Shown: positions 6,371 through 9,842 of the stretch, piece after piece | How the letters are laid out: each line of letters opens with the position of its first letter | Numbering within the stretch: position 1 is the stretch's first letter | NCBI GenBank assembly: GCA_030040395.1 | Contig: JASHTU010000280.1 | Coordinates: 1-9,842, forward strand | Origin: Acidobacteriaceae bacterium | Lineage (GTDB): Bacteria; Acidobacteriota; Terriglobia; Terriglobales; Acidobacteriaceae | DNA length: 9,842 nt | Direction of reading: 5' to 3' | Program-made: the position numbers and the translations under genes | The notes under the pieces: model-generated | Database searches by the model: none | Seen by the model: only the letters and a program-made list of their open reading frames with translations | What the model was told of the DNA's origin: nothing

Positions 6371-6532
6371 TCAGTTGAGGGAATTTGATTCGAGCGCGGC
6401 GCGCACAAGCTGGCTGCGCGTCCGCACGCCCGTCTTGCGGAAGAGTTCCTGGATGACGTCGTAGTGAGAAACGCCGATGTAGCCGGGAGGAATTCTGGCT
6501 TCACGCAAAATCGCCAATGCGCCCACCGAAAG
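6371..6532 (-). pseudogene. C-terminal fragment of a LuxR-type helix-turn-helix protein, probable remnant
   Basis: The last 53 codons of a minus-strand open frame translate to a LuxR-like DNA-binding end. LSVGALAIL resembles the first helix (usual form LTxRELxVL), and ELFRKTGVRTRSQLVRAAL closely resembles the usual end of the domain (IFRKLGVRSRTELVRLAL). Between them the conserved region around the recognition helix is altered: SHYDVIQ stands where SxHTVKxHLxxI is expected, about three residues shorter. Upstream, the same frame continues but reads as random Gly/Arg-rich sequence with no receiver or sensor domain. I infer a decayed response-regulator or LuxR gene that kept its 3' end. It converges on the receptor gene with 29 bp between stops. 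A small functional HTH protein cannot be excluded. Confidence 0.5.
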
Positions 6533-6921
6533 CGGATAGGTCCTCGCAAGCCGGCCGGTGCTCGCCGGTCCGCTGCAGCGGAATTCTCGCCTACGCCAGG
6601 CCGCCAAAGCGCTCATGGCCGCTGATTTGCCTCTGGCAGGCCGGCCCCGGTCAGCCCCGAAACGCCCACCCCGCCGGAAGAAATCTCGCTCGTCAAGCCC
6701 TCCCCGCCCCTTTTCCCCGTAACCCATTGAAAATACCCCGCAAAAAATTTCCGCAAATTTGCCGGTTAATTCCCCCTTCTGGCGCACAATCATTCCAGGC
6801 AGCCTTTCAGTGAAGGACCCTCGGACCACAACAACCCTCCCTACCCGGAACCGGCATCCTGCAAATGTTAACCAAGGAGTAAAACTCTGGCTCAAATTTG
6901 CCCGCAACTCGTTTGGATGGA

Positions 6922-6935
6922 AGATCTTAGGATCT
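6922..6935. repeat. Small perfect dyad AGATC-TTAG-GATCT
   Basis: A 5-bp stem with a 4-nt loop lies in the AT-richer part of the spacer. It is short, and chance occurrence is quite possible. Confidence 0.3.
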
Positions 6936-7018
6936 AACCCCTTTATTATCAAGGATTTAGGCCCAGCACTCATTAGTATAAGTGATTGCAAACAAACCAC
7001 TTAACCTCAAAATGTGTA

Positions 7019-7035
7019 GGGGGTAGGGGGCGGGG
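7019..7035 (+). other. G-rich tract
   Basis: Runs of five, five and four G are separated by TA and C, in an otherwise AT-richer stretch 59 bp past the kinase stop codon. On the minus strand, which would be transcribed by read-through from the kinase gene, it is C-rich. Three long runs alone do not complete a canonical four-run quadruplex. Confidence 0.5.
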
Positions 7036-7093
7036 TAACTGAAAAGTAAATGACCTGACCCCATCGACTGCGATCTCTTATCCTCCTGCCCTG

Positions 7094-7771
7094 TCAAGGA
7101 AGAGCGGTAGTCAACGCCCGCCGGGCGTGCTCCAGGACTTGGCGCTGAACGTCAGGAAGGGGCGAGGGGTCAATCACGGTGACGCCCCCAATCAACGCGC
7201 TTAGCTGCAAATAAGACTGGCGGTTCAAATAGATGAATTCGAGAGGATACTCGGGTTTTCGCGCGCGAGCCAGGCGAGGGTCCGCATCGAGGAAATAGCT
7301 GATGTCCGGCCTCGGAACAAGCTTCATGATCATGCGCACGTAGGCGCGGACTAGGCCCGTGCTCAGCGTCAGGTTGGCAAGCTCGTCATAAATATAGCGA
7401 TCGAAGATGACCAGATCGGCGTCTGACCGCAGCGCATGATGCACGGCTCGCCGGGTGGAAATGGCGTCGGCAAAATAAAGGCACACGCGCAACGCTGTCA
7501 TGAGCCGTGAACGAACGTTCTTGTCGCGGCGTTGCACGGGCGCTGAAGGTGTGCCGACGCCCTTATCTCCCTTAAAGATGGTGTGACCGGTGCGTTCGCG
7601 GAGCCGGGTCAGGGTGGCCACCTCGTCCCAAAATGCAACCGACCGGACCCGCAACCCTGCCTGTTGGAGGGTGGCGGAGAGAAATTGAATTTGCGTGCTC
7701 TTCCCGGCGCCATCAACACCCGAGAAACTTACGAATCGGGCCCGGTTTCTTTTGGTAAGCGCTTGATCCAC
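7094..7771 (-). CDS. Thymidylate-kinase-like P-loop nucleoside monophosphate kinase
   Basis: The 225-aa product has the fold of dTMP kinase, which transfers a phosphate from ATP to dTMP. Walker A is GVDGAGKST (18-26), after a beta strand RFVSFS. A DRY motif (124-126) with IYDELAN follows, at the position of the dTMP kinase DR[YFH] nucleotide-binding motif. SYFLDADP (158-165) matches the strand before the LID, and the LID-like stretch ARKPEYPLEFIYLNRQSYL (170-188) supplies basic residues. A polar, Gly/Lys/Arg-rich insert near 60-90 is unlike housekeeping Tmk. I therefore call it a Tmk-like paralogue whose substrate may differ. The start is GTG at 7771; an in-frame stop lies upstream and no Shine-Dalgarno is visible. 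It is last of four minus-strand genes, 169 bp after the secreted-protein gene. Confidence 0.82.
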   Translation of the reverse strand: MDQALTKRNRARFVSFSGVDGAGKSTQIQFLSATLQQAGLRVRSVAFWDEVATLTRLRERTGHTIFKGDKGVGTPSAPVQRRDKNVRSRLMTALRVCLYFADAISTRRAVHHALRSDADLVIFDRYIYDELANLTLSTGLVRAYVRMIMKLVPRPDISYFLDADPRLARARKPEYPLEFIYLNRQSYLQLSALIGGVTVIDPSPLPDVQRQVLEHARRALTTALP

Positions 7772-7920
7772 GGTTCTATTCTGCCGCCTTGCCGCCGGTT
7801 GGACGCGGGTTCATAAGCAGGTTCCCTACCGGCTTTTTCTGTGGGTTCCCACCGGGGTTCGCCCTTTCATGTCGGGCAATGCCGTGCCGGCCAATGGGAG
7901 ACAGAGCGCATCAGATAAAA

Positions 7921-7950
7921 GACTCAGGGCCGGATGAGACTCAAGGCCGG
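7921..7950. repeat. Imperfect 13-bp tandem repeat over the end of the secreted-protein gene
   Basis: GACTCAGGGCCGG (7921-7933) and GACTCAAGGCCGG (7938-7950) differ by one base and are offset by 17 bp. The second copy holds the last codons and the stop of the 7941 gene; the first lies just past it, suggesting a small local duplication. Confidence 0.55.
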
Positions 7951-8369
7951 CTGGGGCTCGCATGGGATAGCGCGAGAACCGTGCCGATAGCGACCCCCGC
8001 TCCGACCACCACTCCAACCTTGATCAAAAAGGCGCGCACGCGCCGCTGTTTCGCCGGGGCTATGACTGCTCCCGCCGGCCGCGAGCCGGTGACCCCCGTC
8101 GTTCTTGCATAGGGAGCGACGGCGGCGCCCTCCGGGTTCGGGGCGCCATTCGGTTGTTGTTGCCCACTGGGCTGTGTTGAAGCCGAAGGTTGCTGTGGGG
8201 CAGCCGCTGCGCCAGCCGCATTTGGGGCGCCCGGGGCCTGCGTCTGACTTTCCGTGGCGGGTACAGCCTGGTCCTTGTTCCCTGGCGCCTGGGCGCGTCC
8301 CACCGGCGCCGCGAGCAAAACCACGAGAAAGCACGCAATGTGCCTTGCGAACAACTTCGAAATGTCCAT
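7941..8369 (-). CDS. Small exported Ala/Pro/Gln-rich protein with C-terminal membrane helix, unknown function
   Basis: The 142-aa product starts with a signal peptide (about 1-26, core CFLVVLLAAPV, cleavage near GRA). A low-complexity linker rich in Ala, Pro, Gln and Ser spans about 27-82. A better-ordered segment follows, APYARTTGVTGSRPAGAVIAPAKQRR (85-110). A Gly/Ala/Val-rich membrane helix lies at about 113-134, and the short tail ends SPSRP. The layout suggests a periplasmic, disordered linker tethered by a glycine-zipper-like helix. I recall similar proteins in Acidobacteriota, with conserved SRPAGAxIAPAKQ and SPSRP segments, but no function. The ATG at 8369 has a GGAG 6 nt upstream (8376-8379). 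The STAS gene ends 55 bp before it on the same strand, so cotranslation from one message is likely. Confidence 0.7.
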   Translation of the reverse strand: MDISKLFARHIACFLVVLLAAPVGRAQAPGNKDQAVPATESQTQAPGAPNAAGAAAAPQQPSASTQPSGQQQPNGAPNPEGAAVAPYARTTGVTGSRPAGAVIAPAKQRRVRAFLIKVGVVVGAGVAIGTVLALSHASPSRP

Positions 8370-8375
8370 TCGTTT

Positions 8376-8379
8376 CTCC
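8376..8379 (-). promoter_or_regulatory. Ribosome binding site of the 8369 start
   Basis: GGAG on the minus strand lies 6 nt before the ATG at 8369 and supports translation of the small exported protein from a shared message. Confidence 0.6.
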
Positions 8380-8424
8380 GATCTTCCTGTTCACCCGGTT
8401 TTCATCCCGACGACGCAAACATCT

Positions 8425-8823
8425 TCAGGCAGCGTCGGCAGGAGCTTCAAACGTATGGATAGACCTCCATGGGTGGGAATCCCGGTCTAGCCATGGTCTG
8501 CGAAAGGAGTCGATCGCTTCCACAACGGTTGCGAAAGTTTTGAAGAGGCGCGCGGCTCCAGTGGATTCGAGCACCGCTTTGGCGTCGGCGGGAACGGCGG
8601 CAAGTCTGACCTCGCCATTTCTCTTCATGGCTTCTTCCAGACATGAGAGGAGGAAAAGAAGAACGGCTTGGTCCATGCAAGGAAGTTTGGAGCAGTCAAT
8701 GACGATACGGGGGCGGCTAACTTGGGCGGAATCGCTGAATTCGCGCCAAAAGGCTCCCACCTGGTTGGAATTGGTTAACTCCGGAAGTTGCATCGCCGTT
8801 ACAGTACGCGCCTGCATTGTCAT
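8425..8823 (-). CDS. STAS-domain protein, anti-sigma-factor-antagonist-like, lacking the usual phosphoacceptor serine
   Basis: STAS proteins such as SpoIIAA act by binding anti-sigma factor kinases, controlled by phosphorylation of a Ser in a D-S-x-G motif. This 132-aa protein is a single STAS domain (about 5-108). The central strand PRIVIDCSKLPCMD (38-51) is followed by QAVLLFLLSCLEEAMKRNG and a strand EVRLAAVP. The residue after Asp51, normally Ser or Thr, is Gln52, and the following Gly is Val54; it may be phosphorylation-independent or use its surface differently. A short polar tail (109-132) follows. I chose the ATG at 8823 with AGGA 7 nt upstream (8831-8834). The ATG at 8817, with AAGG at 8825-8828, is nearly as good. 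A longer frame from a TTG at 8895 has no ribosome site. The neighbours include no anti-sigma kinase or sigma factor. Confidence 0.8.
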   Translation of the reverse strand: MTMQARTVTAMQLPELTNSNQVGAFWREFSDSAQVSRPRIVIDCSKLPCMDQAVLLFLLSCLEEAMKRNGEVRLAAVPADAKAVLESTGAARLFKTFATVVEAIDSFRRPWLDRDSHPWRSIHTFEAPADAA

Positions 8824-8925
8824 ACCTTCATCCTGGTTTAGATTCTGCGTAGGTTCACTTTTGCGAACTGGCGCCAATCTCACAGTCAAGTTCAAGAGCA
8901 GCCGATCCGTACGCGAAAATCAAAA

Positions 8926-9825
8926 TCAAAGCGGTTCCACATCCTGCAAGAGGCGCGCCAACTCGGCCTCCGGATCACGCCAGACGTGCGCGATCATGTT
9001 CTTCCCGTATCGAAAGAGGGTCGCCAGATTCGTGGTGTACCAACAGCATTCCGTCATGCGTGGGGAAAGGCCGCACACAAACTTTAGTCTCCCGAGCCCG
9101 CACGGAGACGAAAGCAGGGCAGCGACCAATCGATGGTTTCCATCCAGCACAGTCAAACGTTCATTTTGATTGACCCCGAGCAGAATGACGGCGCCAAATC
9201 CGTCGCCGTCGAGAAGAATCTGATTGCCGATGTCCGCAACCTTAGCGACCAGCTGGGCGTCAAGGAAATCGCGATCTTCGCGCATGTGTTCCGCAATCGC
9301 GGTGATGGACAGATCGCCGTGCGCCAACTTTCGCCAGTGGGCGCGTGGAAAGGCGCTGATGCGGCCCAGCTCCTCTTCGTTCACCTGGGTTTCAAACCAT
9401 TGCGTGCCGGGAGGAATCTCATTCCAAAGAGTCAGATGGCGGAGAAAAAGGAGAGCCCGGCGCTTCGCGTTTTCTCCGGGGTTATTCAAATCGGGATTGG
9501 TGACGATTTCATACAGAAATTTGCGGTAAATCCGGAATGCAGGGCCGCTGAATTCGCTTTTCAGAAACTCCGCAATCACCTCGTCTTCCGACAACCGCCG
9601 CATCAACCGGAAAGGCTGGCCCTCGCCGGCGCCCAGCACGGCATTCGAATCGCTCAGCAAACCAGCGAAGAAGGGAAGAGCCACAAAAATAAGCAGGCAA
9701 GCCAGTAAGTCCAGCCGTACCAGAATTACCTCGCGCAATGACGAATGAAAGGAGCAAATGCCGAGGATCAGAACACCGCTGAACGCCAATTGCACCCAGC
9801 TTGCGTTGGCTATTTTATAAGACAT
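8926..9825 (-). CDS. Membrane-anchored protein with a ParB/sulfiredoxin-like DGNHR motif, unknown function
   Basis: The 299-aa product has two N-terminal hydrophobic helices (about 11-26 and 33-57) and then a soluble cytoplasmic region. That region is helical at first (about 76-135, with RRALLFLRHL), then has IPPGTQWFETQVNEEELGRI (137-156) and FPRAHWRKLAHG (159-170). Next comes ILLGVNQNERLTVLDGNHRLVAALL (214-238). The strand followed by DGNHR (228-232) and a helix resembles the core of ParB/sulfiredoxin-like proteins, where DGHHR or GERR residues bind nucleotide. Cysteines occur at 251, 260 and 261. I recall similar proteins in Acidobacteriota, with no assigned function. The ATG at 9825 lacks a Shine-Dalgarno, and the frame stays open upstream to the window edge, so the true start may lie outside. 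It is first of the four minus-strand genes; the STAS gene starts 102 bp after it. Confidence 0.7.
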   Translation of the reverse strand: MSYKIANASWVQLAFSGVLILGICSFHSSLREVILVRLDLLACLLIFVALPFFAGLLSDSNAVLGAGEGQPFRLMRRLSEDEVIAEFLKSEFSGPAFRIYRKFLYEIVTNPDLNNPGENAKRRALLFLRHLTLWNEIPPGTQWFETQVNEEELGRISAFPRAHWRKLAHGDLSITAIAEHMREDRDFLDAQLVAKVADIGNQILLDGDGFGAVILLGVNQNERLTVLDGNHRLVAALLSSPCGLGRLKFVCGLSPRMTECCWYTTNLATLFRYGKNMIAHVWRDPEAELARLLQDVEPL

Positions 9826-9842
9826 TTCGTAAGTGATAATGA

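Larger units (their letters stand above)
6342..7093. other. Non-coding stretch between the receptor and kinase genes
   Basis: This 752-bp spacer holds the LuxR-like remnant (6371-6532), followed by GC-rich sequence to about 6720. An AT-richer part (about 6720-7010) and a G-rich tract (7019-7035) follow. A 209-codon open frame spans 6371-7000 on the minus strand, but only its last 53 codons look like protein. The AT-richer part contains a small dyad (6922-6935) and reads like the dispersed intergenic sequences I recall from Acidobacteriota genomes; that cannot be checked here. No tRNA or terminator with a T tract is visible. Confidence 0.45.

Noticed and set aside
6533..7000. N-terminal part of the 209-codon minus-strand open frame
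   Set aside because: Only the final LuxR-like 53 codons resemble protein; the rest reads as Gly/Arg-rich or random sequence without domains or a ribosome site.
7019..7035. Canonical G-quadruplex
   Set aside because: Only three long G runs are present, so the usual four-run pattern is not met without splitting a run.
8105..9169. 354-codon plus-strand open frame
   Set aside because: It runs antisense across the exported-protein, STAS and ParB-like genes, and its translation is Arg/Ser-rich with no family features. It is a shadow of GC-rich coding sequence.

Overview
The window looks like a chromosomal segment from an Acidobacteriota bacterium, probably a Terriglobia (subdivision 1) relative. 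This is inferred from gene content. There is a roughly 1,190-residue Oar-like TonB-dependent receptor with an N-terminal carboxypeptidase-regulatory-like domain, of the kind expanded in that phylum. There are also several small protein families whose composition I associate from memory with Acidobacteriota. No database search was possible.

Layout. Positions 1-142 (minus) hold the N-terminal 47 codons of ispH (HMBPP reductase), which runs off the left edge and starts at a GTG. Positions 226-930 (minus) hold a DtxR/MntR-family metal-dependent repressor with manganese-type ligands, just upstream of ispH. Positions 931-1230 are a spacer with a short open frame that may be a gene remnant. Positions 1231-1689 (plus) encode a small secreted helical protein. 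Positions 1690-2263 hold no gene but contain direct and inverted repeats. Positions 2264-2668 (plus) encode a small two-helix membrane protein, followed after 91 bp by the receptor gene at 2760-6341 (plus). Positions 6342-7093 contain a decayed LuxR-type HTH fragment on the minus strand and an AT-richer spacer ending in a G-rich tract.

The right end is a run of four minus-strand genes, transcribed from right to left: a membrane-anchored protein with a ParB/sulfiredoxin-like DGNHR motif (8926-9825), a STAS-domain protein whose usual phosphoacceptor serine is a glutamine (8425-8823), a small secreted or membrane-anchored Ala/Pro/Gln-rich protein (7941-8369), and a thymidylate-kinase-like P-loop protein (7094-7771). 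Same-strand order and short gaps suggest one transcription unit or two, and this is the part of the window most likely to be an undescribed functional module. Its function cannot be read from the sequence.

Several genes start without a visible Shine-Dalgarno sequence. Two of them (ispH and 2264) use GTG with a -10-like hexamer about 7-9 nt upstream, which fits leaderless transcripts. Most other long open frames are antisense shadows of GC-rich genes and are left out.
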